Part shown: piece after piece, positions 32,838 through 43,267 of the stretch
How the letters are laid out: each line of letters begins with the position of its first letter
How positions within the stretch are numbered: the stretch's first letter is position 1
DNA from: Oidiodendron maius Zn
Taxonomy: Eukaryota > Ascomycota > Leotiomycetes > Myxotrichaceae
Direction of reading: 5' to 3'
Length of the DNA stretch: 64,000 nucleotides
NCBI GenBank assembly: GCA_000827325.1
Contig: KN832870.1
Location: forward strand, 6,286,032 to 6,350,031
Position numbers and translations under genes: made by a program
The notes under the pieces: model-generated
What the model was told of the DNA's origin: nothing
The model's database searches: none
Seen by the model: the letters and a program-made list of their open reading frames with translations, nothing else

Positions 32838-34489
32838 CTTGAAGGCATGTTAATTATGCGGGTGTGCATATTAGTGATTATTCTTGTGTTTTTGAATAAT
32901 TTTAACAGTAGATAGTTCTTGCATTATGTATGTTACCTGAGTCTCTAATGTGGAAGCAACTCAAAGTGTTTTAACAGCTTGAGGCTTTGTATTATAAAGA
33001 GTCAAGGCGGAGAATAATCAATTGAAATAATACTAAGCTATACAAGAACAATCTGAAGAAAGACCAAAGGAAAAAAGATCTCGGATTATAATAGTTGGTA
33101 GTTTATACCAAATGCAACAACATTGCCGTTGATCAAGGTACTATAGCTTTATATGAATCCAAACTATGTGGAAACCGCTGCACTGATGTAAACATATGTA
33201 TAGGGGAGCTGCATATAACGGAAAAAGCTACTTCTAAAATTATATGTCAGTAATTAACAAAAAATGACCTACCCTCGTCCTTCCACTCAATTATACAGAT
33301 TTTTATTTTACACGAGACACATTTTACATAGCTGAATTATATATGATTTTGTATTCATGTAAAGAATTATGCTAGTATATATGCAAAAACTAGATCGCTT
33401 TCACAAAATGGTCAGTGAGAGACTTCTTATATAGTCGAGTCAGCCAAATTCTCCAGACTCCCCTTCTCCGACATATCGCCCGTCTGTTCTTAAGCCTATA
33501 TCGTGATAAAGCTCCAAGTATTACAAATATTTCACATTGTGCAGTATAATAAAATAATGCAGAATGTGGGGTTAAGGTTTAACTCTTCGACTTGCTGTAA
33601 TGTGAATTGGTCCAGAATAGGAGTTGTTAACTGCATTTCTATTTCGCATAACTAAGATAATCTCTTGGCCCAAAACTAGCATGATCAGTGCCACTGAACC
33701 CATGAAGCCACGACTACTCATTTCCATCTCCTGCTTCGAATTGTGTCTCTTACGCATCGACATGTGTGGTCGAAAATTTCTGTACCGACGCCTTCCTGGC
33801 AAACAAAATATTCAGCTCCTCATTCGTGCGGCTCCGGGTCCCATGCATCCAACGAACGTAAGGCAGTGCCGCCACAAAAAGGCCCGTTTTTCCAGCTGCA
33901 TTCCGCGAGGTGGGGTTCATGCATTACGGCTCGGGACCTGGGATATGATGATCACAACCTGGCACGATGTGCATTTGGACCCTAGGCTCCACGGTGATGC
34001 CAAGGATGCCCAAATCATGGAGAACCTGGGCGAGCAATGCTTCGACCAGCGCCAGAATTGATCGAGCGTAAGTCAATAGATGATTATCTAGACCGCAGAT
34101 CATAATTAGGCTATATCAATGCATTTGCCATGATCTCCCCCACCCTGGGCTCTGCATTACTCTTGTTTTTTTTTAAAGCGATTCTTGGCAACTTCCGCGC
34201 CACATCATCTCCGCGCCACCGGATATATCTCGGATCTGTGCGCAGTTACAACCCCGATGTTTTCTACCCCGCAAAGTCGGACTATATCTCCCCGACGGAA
34301 TTTGTTTTAGTGACTTGGTTTATGGCGAAGGAAAAGATTTCGTAGAACATAAGAGCGAAGCCCAACTTATTCTTTATCCGTCGCCTCCCTCTCCAGGTCT
34401 ACAAAGCTGACCAATTTATTTGCCGATCATTAGGGAGTCACCACAATAAAACGCACAACATATACAGAGAATGGAGAGGAGACGGTATT
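32838..34489. other. Intergenic DNA without a recognised gene
   Basis: Frames at 33624-34061 (plus) and 33802-33572 (minus) overlap and neither shows a known domain. The minus frame has a hydrophobic stretch that could be a membrane segment of a decayed gene. Nothing can be supported further. Confidence 0.4.
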
Positions 34490-35035
34490 GTGAATCTCCT
34501 GCAATCTACTTGGGCTGGAAGCCAGAAGTTCGGAGCTCTAGTCCGTAGCGGTGATGGGGCACCTTTTGTCCTGTCATGAAGCTCCTTAGAGATAGAGAGC
34601 CGAGCCATCCAGGCGGCACAACAGGCGGAGCTACCTGTTCATCAGATGCTCCCAATGAAGCCTGGTCATATGGAGAAGATGTTTACGAAATTTATAAGTA
34701 TATGAAATTTGTAAGAAGCATGTGTCCACCCTCCCCAACGCGCAGGAGTCGCATGTAAACAGATGCGAGACGCACATGAGAAAGGCACGCCCGCTCATTA
34801 TGCACCTATGCTTCTATGACTCCCAGAAAATGAACAATGTTGGAATACTGAGGAGGAATACATGTATGGAGAGAAATACCTCTGATGTACGGTATTCAAG
34901 CCGGACAAGGAAAGATCGAAATCTACTTATCAAGAGGCGCAACATGGGATTTATGGCTAGGAGAAGCTAGGCGGCCAGGTCTTAGTGGTAGAGAATCCGC
35001 TCAACACAATGCCCGTCTTTTTATGAGGCAACCAG
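34490..35035 (+). pseudogene. GH31 glycosidase relic (alpha-glucosidase/alpha-xylosidase type)
   Basis: Fragments in several frames follow the order of GH31 enzymes. They are a segment like WAGSQKFGALVRSGDG near 34508-34555, then NEAWSYGEDVYEIYKYMKFV near 34652-34710, a piece resembling the block before the C-terminal beta-domain near 34770-34830, GQGKIEIYLSRGATW near 34901-34945 and GGQVLVVENPLNTMPVF near 34973-35023. Frameshifts and stops separate them and most of the catalytic barrel upstream is missing. The gene is not functional. An intact GH31 alpha-xylosidase would remove side chains from xyloglucan oligosaccharides, which would complement the GH12 enzyme at 31669-32494. Confidence 0.75.
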
Positions 35036-35661
35036 CACAAGTTGCAGCGGTAGGTAGCTGAAGCACAATTTCATAGCCTTTTGATTTCCATGCGCGGGGA
35101 CTGAAATAGTATCGGACAGACCATAGGTCCAAAATACCAAAGCTTCACGTATCAAGTAGACTGTGGCACTTACGAACTAGTGAGCTACATCGTATCGAAG
35201 AAGCCCTTCCGCATAATTGTTGTTCCCCCTTGATAATCCGGAGGAGGAATATGCATCTGATAGAACCTTATTTTGTGTGCTCTTGGTATTTTAGTGAGCG
35301 ACACGGGACAGCCGGATAAATTTAGCTGGAATAGTGTGTTTTGCGGGCTTCTTAGCATGCTCAAGTGGCCCTTTATCCAACCACCCAAGTTACTCCAGCG
35401 CCTCTTACCCCGCTATTCCCACGATATCCCTGTATGATTTCGTCAGCACTACTGGTGGCAGAAATATGCAGGTCTCGCCAACATCTCATTGCTATATAGA
35501 TTTAGCCCTTTTAAACGCTATTGCTATGATATGTAGTCTCGAGTACTGCCTCTGACTTTTGGCCAGTGCTAACCTAGTATCCCGTTGCTAGTATTCCTGG
35601 GCAATGTGACTGCTACACTTCATCAAACCTGCCAGTGGTAGTTCGCCTCTTTTTGCCCTCC
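35036..35661. other. Upstream region of the large regulator gene
   Basis: No coding family is recognised. It contains a ccggaggagg run near 35239-35248, which includes CGG, a half-site typical for Zn2Cys6 regulators, but there is no clear inverted pair. Confidence 0.35.
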
Positions 35662-38600
35662 ATGTCGCAACATGATCCTGTTACAGAAACGCAGGCAATT
35701 TTTACATTGCCACGATATTCAGGTGATAATGATGACCTCGGCATACAAGACATAAAATGCGACGTCTGCAACAAGGTCTTCACCCGTTCAGAACATCTAA
35801 GACGCCATAAACTCGCCCATTCAGCAGAGAAGCCCTTTGCTTGTGTTGAGTGCAAAAAGCAATTTGCAAGACAGTAAGACGCCGATTTTGGTGCTGGGGA
35901 AACTCTGCTTATCATTATCTAGAGATATTCTTAGGCGTCATCGAGTTGGTCATGACTTAAGGCGCAAGGGGATCACATCGAATGGCAAGGGGCGCTATTC
36001 TAGGGCATGCTTCGCCTGCGCCAGTGCGAGAGTCAAATGTATGCGCGGGAATGTTTGCCAACGCTGCAGAAGCAGAGATCTGCAGTGCGAATATCCGTCG
36101 AGAAGAAACAGTATGCGAACGACATGCCAATCGACAATAGAGCCTGAATTTTTAGACTCCTCTGGATCAACCCCGGATGAAGGTGGCCATGACGGCGAAA
36201 GAATGACCGAGCGAGACGACAATGATTCCTGCATAATCAGCCGTTCTGGTAAAAACGGATCAAATGGCCAAGTTTTGAGGTCGGCACCCAAAGAGAGCAG
36301 TTGGGCAAATCATCTCCTTGTAGAAAATGCTTCTGACTCAGCCTCGGACGGACAGCCCTTTAACAACAGTGGCTTGGAAGTGGCTTTGGATGCTACAGGT
36401 GCTGTTCAAACATCTTTGTCAGGAGAACCTCCGATAAGTCCTGGAGATGAGTGGCTTTGCGGGAAACTTACAAGCCCAAACGAAGTTATAATCGCTGGAG
36501 CTGAGCTTATTCCTCAAGTCAGCGAAGGTAATATTGGGAGTCTTTATAACTACTCTGCAATTAACTGGCTAGCCCCAATTGGCCCAACTCACATGCACCA
36601 GATCTTTGGAATCCCTTCACTTCAATCAACAGAGTCTTCGAATGTCAATGCTCAGGGCCTGTTTACAAGCGAGCCTCAGGAGCGAAATACACAACCGAGT
36701 CCGCATTTAACAACGGCTAGATATTTCGGAGATTCATATGTAGAGTCGTATGCCAATTTAAGGGATTCTGGCCCGACTTTGGATCGTTGCAAACCTTTCT
36801 TGCTGGGGAGAATTCCATCGGCAGCATCAGTCGGAACACAATCCGAGTCCCCAATGTATTATATTGATGGAGATAGAGCAAGGTTATCCATCCCAACTCG
36901 TCATAAACAGCAAACTTGCTCGTGTATCCCACAATTCGGCGGCCAAAGCGACAGCTCTGTCGGCTCTACCATTCATACCGGCTCAGAAAGTATCCACACT
37001 CAGTTAGCTTCTGAATACACGCGTGCACAGATTTTGATTACTGAGCAGTCATACGCTGCCCTAGTAGACAATTTGAATTGTATATCTGGACGAGATATAT
37101 CTCTATCTCACAACGGAACCCTCCCCTCCTTGAAAGAGCTCAACGAATTTGCCACATTGTATTTTGACAAATTCCATAAGTCATTTCCTCTTTTACACAA
37201 AGCGTCCTTTTTGAATAATAGGGATGGGTGTTTGTTGGAACTTGCAATTTCAGCTATCGGGGCTTGTTATGTCGGGACATTCCATGCACGAGCGTGCAGC
37301 GAGACATTGCATGAACTGGTCCATAAGCTGTTGGAAATAGCTGCTGCGTCAGACCACGATCCAAGCGAGTTTCCTGAAGTTTTTGGACCCCGGAGATCTG
37401 AGTATCTACAGCGCCTTACCATTATACAAGCTCGAATTTTGAATGTTCTAGGCATGTTCCACAGTGGAAATCCAAAGCTAGCCCGCCTTGCTTGGGATGG
37501 TCGAGCGATTCTCGTGTCAACCTGCATCGACAGCAAGATGCTTATGTCAAACCACTACGCCGGTTGGCAAGCTGCCCGTGATACTAAGGAAGACGGGGAG
37601 CGATTTTTGCAGCAATGGCTGGAAGGAGAATTGAAATGCAGAGCAGGATATTTCGTATGGGTAAGGCCACTCCGAAACTTTATCAACAAGTGACCCACTT
37701 AAATGACTACGGCAGATGCTCGATTGTATGATGGCATACGAATCCGACTTTCGAATGAGCATGGGTCTCTTTGATGGCAAGGCACCCTTACCGTGCCCGG
37801 AACAAATCTGGGATGAACCGATGCTTAATGTAGCGCGGCTTCTTATTCTCACTAGCGGTTCGTCATTTACTTAGCTAAATTCCTTCTCAACACTGGGACT
37901 CATTTATTCATCTTATAGGCCCCCCGTCACTTTATCTTGCACTCGATATCCTGTATACTGAACAGAGAATTGTACCAAACCTTGGTGAGTTAAGCAGAGT
38001 TCTACTTATTCATGGTATGTACAGTCGGGTTTGGGAGGTCGCAAGATACCATAGTGGCCATCTATCGGACTGGGTGCCAACGGCTTTGAGTGAACATCAT
38101 CACAGAACTATACCAGAGGGAATAATTAAGCTGTCCTCTACGCCTGTGGTTTCCAGATGGATAAATGGGAGCTGTGACTGCCTTGATATACTGCATTGGT
38201 CAGCACAGAGTACAATCCTTCAAGCATCCGGTCTCGAGCATCCTACAGTCTTGCACCTTCATCTTGCTAGACTCATTCTTCTGGCCCCTGTATCCGATCT
38301 CCAAGAACTAGCAAAGGCGAAAGTACACCAGAAAACACCTAGTCAGGCCGAATCCTATCTCTACACCAACATGCAAGAACATGGCCTCCGAAATTCTCTG
38401 CTTAAGTGGGTTTTGCATAATCATTACAAGGCACGACTGGCGATAATCCATGCAGGCTCTATCTTCTGGTATTTGCGCAGGTACAGTTGCGGAGCTGTAG
38501 TAGAACCATTTGCGAACTATCTGGCTACCTTGGTTATCTGGGCATACAGCGTATCAACTTCGGCAGCTAAGCTGCAAGCGAATCCACCGCCAGATACGAT

Positions 38601-39090
38601 GACCTACGAATCGCAGGCACAAGATGGCGTCAAAGTTTCGCAAAGCAGCGAAACTTCGCGTCACAGTCAAGATGATGTTATGCAGTCACAAGTACCAACA
38701 TTGGAGGACCATAGTGTTCCAGATTATTACCACCCCTCGCCACTACAAACTCAGATTTCAGACGCAATGGAACAGCTGGAAAGCCATGGGACTTCTCTGA
38801 TCCAACTTGACCGGCCATGTGATGACGAACTTGTACAACTCTTTGTGCGTTTTGGCGAACAAATGACACCCTACATGGCTCGAATTGGCAATATAAAGCA
38901 TAGAGACTCTGCAGGGAAGATCTTGCGTGAGGGGATCAAACTCCTGTCCTGTCATGACAATAAAGTTACAGGATTGAGGAGAGATGGGAGCAAAGCCTTT
39001 GTTAATTGCACATGGGGAGTTGCAGAAACTTTCACCTCAATTCTGTCGGCGTTAGGTGCTGTCCCAGAACAGAATGCTATACCAGCGTAG
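35662..39090 (+). CDS. Transcription factor with two C2H2 fingers and a Zn2Cys6 cluster
   Basis: Four exons, 35662-35873, 35923-37660, 37716-37857 and 37919-39090, with introns of 49, 55 and 61 bp, encode about 1087 residues. The first finger is [21 protein letters not shown]. The second, [21 protein letters not shown], is completed only after the first splice and then fits CX2CX12HX3H exactly, which supports that intron. A binuclear cluster follows with CX2CX6CX5CX2CX6C spacing, then a long linker and the fungal regulatory middle domain, including [11 protein letters not shown] after the third intron. It is a nuclear regulator of the combined C2H2/Zn2Cys6 class. Its place between the GH31 relic and a sugar transporter suggests a pathway-specific regulator. 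The target genes are unknown. Confidence 0.88.
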
Positions 39091-39125
39091 ATATGAGTGC
39101 AATCAACGGAGAAAAGCGTTGTAAT

Positions 39126-39183
39126 ATTACTGTCTGGGCTCGTGCACTTAGTCGGCCGGTGTTAAGCGAGCCCAGACAGTAAT
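39126..39183 (+). repeat. Perfect 17-bp inverted repeat in the 3' flank
   Basis: The arms attactgtctgggctcg (39126-39142) and cgagcccagacagtaat (39167-39183) are perfect reverse complements around a 24-nt loop. They start 35 nt after the regulator stop codon, so they could form a hairpin in its 3' UTR, or be a tiny insertion element. Confidence 0.75.
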
Positions 39184-40270
39184 GGAAATGTCATTGTATA
39201 TTATAGTAGAATACCGATGAGAATATCTGGCTCAGAGTTGAGGGCTACTGCGATATGTTCGAGCCTTTGTCGCATTTAGCATACTTTTAATATAGCGAGA
39301 ATAGTCCACACATCCCTCGGGTGATCCCCGACTTTGACATTTCGTCGACTATTGATCCGGCCTAGTTAGAACATAGAGTGGACATGTAAATAAGTAGCAG
39401 ATTTTATAAAGAAACGACAGCGTTGTGGTGCGGATTAAGAATACAAGTAGTGAAGAACAATAAGTGAGCTACTCGTCCTTTTGGGGCAACCAGAAGGCAT
39501 GTGATGAATCCTCACTAGGGTTCCTCTAACAAAAACAAGAATTCGTCAAATCGATATCATATCGTTGCTGTAGCAGACATGCGTATAAACCTATCTACCA
39601 TTCCGAGCAGGAATCCGACATGAGATTAGTTGCAGCTTCAGAAGTTGAGCTAGAGGCAATTTTGCATGCATATGATAGTTATGCGTAAAACCTGTATGAG
39701 TAACTTGGAGTGTCGTAATCGATGCTTAGCGAATCCTTTTCAAGTTCCGCGCCACAACTCTCTCCGCCCCATCGGACTCGTGCCCCAGGTAATGTTCGGG
39801 ATTTCAAGAGTGGGAAAATCCCGGATTTCTCGACATAATCCATCACATATCGTAGGAGAAAAGCGGCCGTCCGCTAGCCACATGTTGGGAAAGTAGCGTG
39901 GTATGGCCCGAAGCTTGAGTTGATCGACTGGTGTTCGATATGCGTGGCTGTCTGCCCGTCGCTTCTGGTGGTGATCCAAGTGTGGGGTCTGGAGTCTGGG
40001 GTCTGGGGTTCGCTAAATGATGTCGTGCCACTGGTAAGAGCTTGAGAGAGGGTTAGGTGCGCGATGGGGATGGCTGGCTAGGGAGTGGCAGCTTCATAGA
40101 CATAAGGGGACAAGCCCCGATCTCACACCAGAACCATTTCTCGAGTCAGCTTCTTGCCTCATCTCCTCGCCGGTTCAAGCTTGTGCCATCACTCAAACAA
40201 GTCTTCCAATACTTCAGCGTCACTGTCCGAAGGCGTTCACGCTTCCACCAAGCCTTGCACACTACCTACC
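39184..40270. other. Intergenic region upstream of the sugar transporter
   Basis: No recognisable gene. The last 130 bases are pyrimidine-rich, consistent with the promoter/5' UTR of the transporter. Confidence 0.4.
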
Positions 40271-41898
40271 ATGACGACTCTATCCATAGATGAGGAGAAG
40301 AATCCAGGGATCGACCAAGTTGAAGGCTACGGGGTTATCGCGACAAATCAGAAGATCGTGAATGAAGCTGGTCGACTGGCCACCATTGCTGAGCATGACT
40401 TGACTTTTAGACAAGCCGTCAAAGCATACCCTCGCGCCATCTTCTGGTCCGTTCTTGTCAGCACATGTATTATCATGGAAGGATACGACGTGGTGCTCGT
40501 TGGTTCCATGTTCGGCCAGCCTGCCTTCCAGAAGAAATATGGCAATTACTATCCCGGCCTCAACGAATACCAGCTGTCCGGCCCTTGGCAAGTTGCCTTG
40601 GGTAACTCAGGCAATATTGGTGCTATACTTGGTTGTCTCGCAAACGGCTATTTCGTCCATATCTTCGGCTACAGACGTGTCCTGTTGGTGTCGCTATTCT
40701 TAGTGGCTGCCTTCGTGTTCATTGTCTTCTTCGCGCAAAATCTCCCGACGCTGCTCGCTGGAGAGATCCACCTTGGCCTCCCTTGGGGAGTATTCGCAAC
40801 CATGGCGCCAGCTTATGCATCCGAGGTCTGCCCCGTCGCACTTCGTGGTTACCTTACAGTGTACGTCAACATTTGCTGGGCATTTGGACAGCTCATCGGA
40901 GCCGGCGTCAACGAAGGCTTCCAACCTCTGACCACTCAATGGGCATATCGCATCCCCTTTGCCATCCAGTGGGTCTGGCCTATCCCCCTTGCAGCGATCC
41001 TCTTCTTTGCGCCGGAGTCACCATGGTGGCTTGTTCATAAGAGCGTCTCGAAGAGGCAGAATAGACGGTCAAGAGGCTCAGCTCAAAATCGATGACCAGT
41101 GATGATGCAAAGAAATCGGTGGCGATGATGATCCACACCCACCAAATTGAATTGGAAGCTGAGACGGGTACCAGCTACTGGGACTGCTTCAAAGGCACCG
41201 ATCTTCGGCGCACTGAGATTGTGATGATGGTATTTGGGTCACAGAACTGGTCAGGATTGGCTCTGGGCGGGAATCCCACCTACTTCTTCGAGCAGGCTGG
41301 TGTGCCAACCTCAGATTCGTTCAAATTTTCTGTCGGGGCACTCGGCCTAGCTTGTGTCGGCACATTCCTCTCGTGGTACCTATTAGCTCGGATGGGACGT
41401 CGAACCATGTTCGTCTGGGGCCTCTTCGCGTTGTTCTCTCTCATGCTACTCGTCGGCATTCTCTCCGCTGCATTGGATTCCGTGGGCAGCAGCTACGCGC
41501 AAGCGGGTCTGATCCTCTTGTGGTTGTTTCTGTATTATACCACCCTTGGCCCGGTTACATACGCTATCATAAGTGAGACATCTGCTATCAAGCTTCGTAA
41601 TAAGAGCGTCTGTCTGGCACGCATTGGATACTACCTTGTTGGGCTCGTCGTAGGCACTATCCAACCTTACATGCTGAACCCGACAGAGGGCAACTGGAAG
41701 GGAAAGACGTGCCTCTTCTGGGCGGGAACATGCTTCCTTGCGTGGCTTTGGTCCTATTTCCGTGTCCCGGAGACGGGGGGGCGAACATATGAAGAGCTTG
41801 ATATTCTATTCGCGAATAAAGTCAGCGCGAGAAAGTTCGCGCATACTACTATAGACGCATACGCTGATACACAAGAATCGAGAATCAAGCAGGAATGA
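40271..41898 (+). pseudogene. Sugar-porter family MFS transporter, broken by two lesions
   Basis: The protein starts MTTLSIDEEKNPG at 40271 and has the 12-helix sugar-porter layout. Recognisable parts are GYDVVLVGSMFGQPAF in helix 1, RGYLTVYVNICWAFGQLIG, the APESPWWLV segment at the end of the first half, and PETGGRTYEELD near the C-terminus. The closest type is fungal maltose/alpha-glucoside permeases. The frame is lost near 41040-41041, where one base seems deleted just after LVHK, and the restored frame meets a TAG at 41062-41064 where a CAG would fit. No intron of plausible length removes both. The second half, in a different frame, is intact to the stop at 41896-41898. Transport is probably lost in this strain, unless the lesions are sequencing errors. 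Confidence 0.8.
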
Positions 41899-42368
41899 TT
41901 TTCTATTGAGAATATAGCGAAGTCTGAACAACATAGTATAACATTATATACATTCAAAAATTTGGGGTTTCAAACCTACATGAGGTTGTCACCGTGTCAG
42001 CCAGGGCCACAATCCTCCAAGTATAAGAAGCCCCCTTAACAAGGCTCTTGTTACGGCACAATTCACGACCAAGCAGGCCATTACAAGTGAACTCACCGCT
42101 GCTGGTGGTAGTATTAGCAGCGTTATCTACCATGTCTCCTACGCGACCGGTCCGGTACATACTGAAATCAAGACATCGTCACATTCTGTAGAGTGTCGGC
42201 AATGGTCGAATTGTAGATGTTGATACTGCCGCAATAATACTTCGTGACCAGACTAGAATTCCAAATACAGTCTCTGATAACTCAAATCAAGGGGTTTCAG
42301 CATACATAACATGTACTCCTTCACACAGTCTATAACATTAGTGTTCAAAGCGTAAATAAAGTTATCAG
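41899..42368. other. Intergenic DNA before the MITE pair
   Basis: A minus-strand frame at 42160-41954 has no recognised domain. No other feature is seen. Confidence 0.4.
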
Positions 42369-42584
42369 CACCAGGGGGTGTCAGAATTCGCGCACCACCT
42401 CAAATATCCAACCCTCAATAACTATACAGCACAAAGTCCAAATGAGATACAAATTACACAAGCCTGATTACTAAGAGGCTAGCTTCAAATTCTGTACCAA
42501 AAGTTTTTCATATAAATAAATTGTTAGAGAGCTGTGGCCATATCTTTATTTGAAGTGGTGCACGAATTATGTCAGCCCCTGGTG
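42369..42584. mobile_element. Short MITE, CACCAG-ended, 216 bp
   Basis: The ends read caccagggggtgtcagaatt and, reverse complemented, caccaggggctgacataatt, with similarity continuing for about 35 bases. The 3-bp sequence cag flanks both sides (42366-42368 and 42585-42587). A CAC start with a 3-bp duplication is the pattern of CACTA-type elements. The interior is non-coding. Confidence 0.7.
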
Positions 42585-42589
42585 CAGTA

Positions 42590-43037
42590 CACCAGTGGGT
42601 GTCAGAATTCGCTACGCACCCCCCAAATTTAACCGAAAACACACCAAAATCTACCTACTTTACATCGTTATAACAAGTTAGTCTATGAACTGATCGTCTT
42701 AAAATGAAATTAATAGTTATATCTAAGCTAGAATATAAACAGTCACCCATTAGAATTCTGGTAAAGCTAGAGTATTAGATAAAAACTTATAGTTTATGAT
42801 TTAGCTATATAGATTTATGAGAAGAAATAAAAATTTAAATTAGCACCTTAAATCTTGATTTTGAAATAAAACCTTTGCAGGTAGGACTACTCTCTAGAGG
42901 GTAGCTAACCTATATATATAGTATTATATACATTTATTTTATAAGGTTGCAAAGTTATAAAGTCACAAAGAGAGCAGTTTTGGTGTGTTTTCGGTTAAAT
43001 TTGGGGGGTGCGTAGCGAATTCTGACACCCACTGGTG
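42590..43037. mobile_element. Short MITE, CACCAGTGGGTGTCAG-ended, 448 bp
   Basis: Inverted ends extend at least 50 bp. The left end has caccagtgggtgtcagaatt and the right end is its reverse complement, with the gctacgcaccccccaaattt block also mirrored. The target duplication is not clear (gta on the left, ata on the right). The element is AT-rich, non-coding, and only 5 bp from the previous one. It ends 230 bp upstream of the DUF6604 start codon, so it may supply part of that promoter. Confidence 0.8.
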
Positions 43038-43267
43038 ATATTTGAGTTGGTTACTAAGCACCGAAACTGGACTAGCTTCCGGATACCGCAACAACAACAG
43101 TGGACGCGGCAAAGAGCCCACCAAGTGGCTCTCCGCGGCTCTGGCCGGCGCGAAAAACTCTTTCACTTCGCTTCAGGGCAATCGGGGATTTCTGCGATCA
43201 ACAGCCTTGTCAAACGCTACCTTTGTATCCTAGATACGACCCCAATATCCGTACATTGAATCACCAA

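Noticed and set aside
33572-34061. Possible membrane protein or oxidoreductase fragment
   Set aside because: Overlapping frames on both strands with no domain, no splice support and no counterpart exon.
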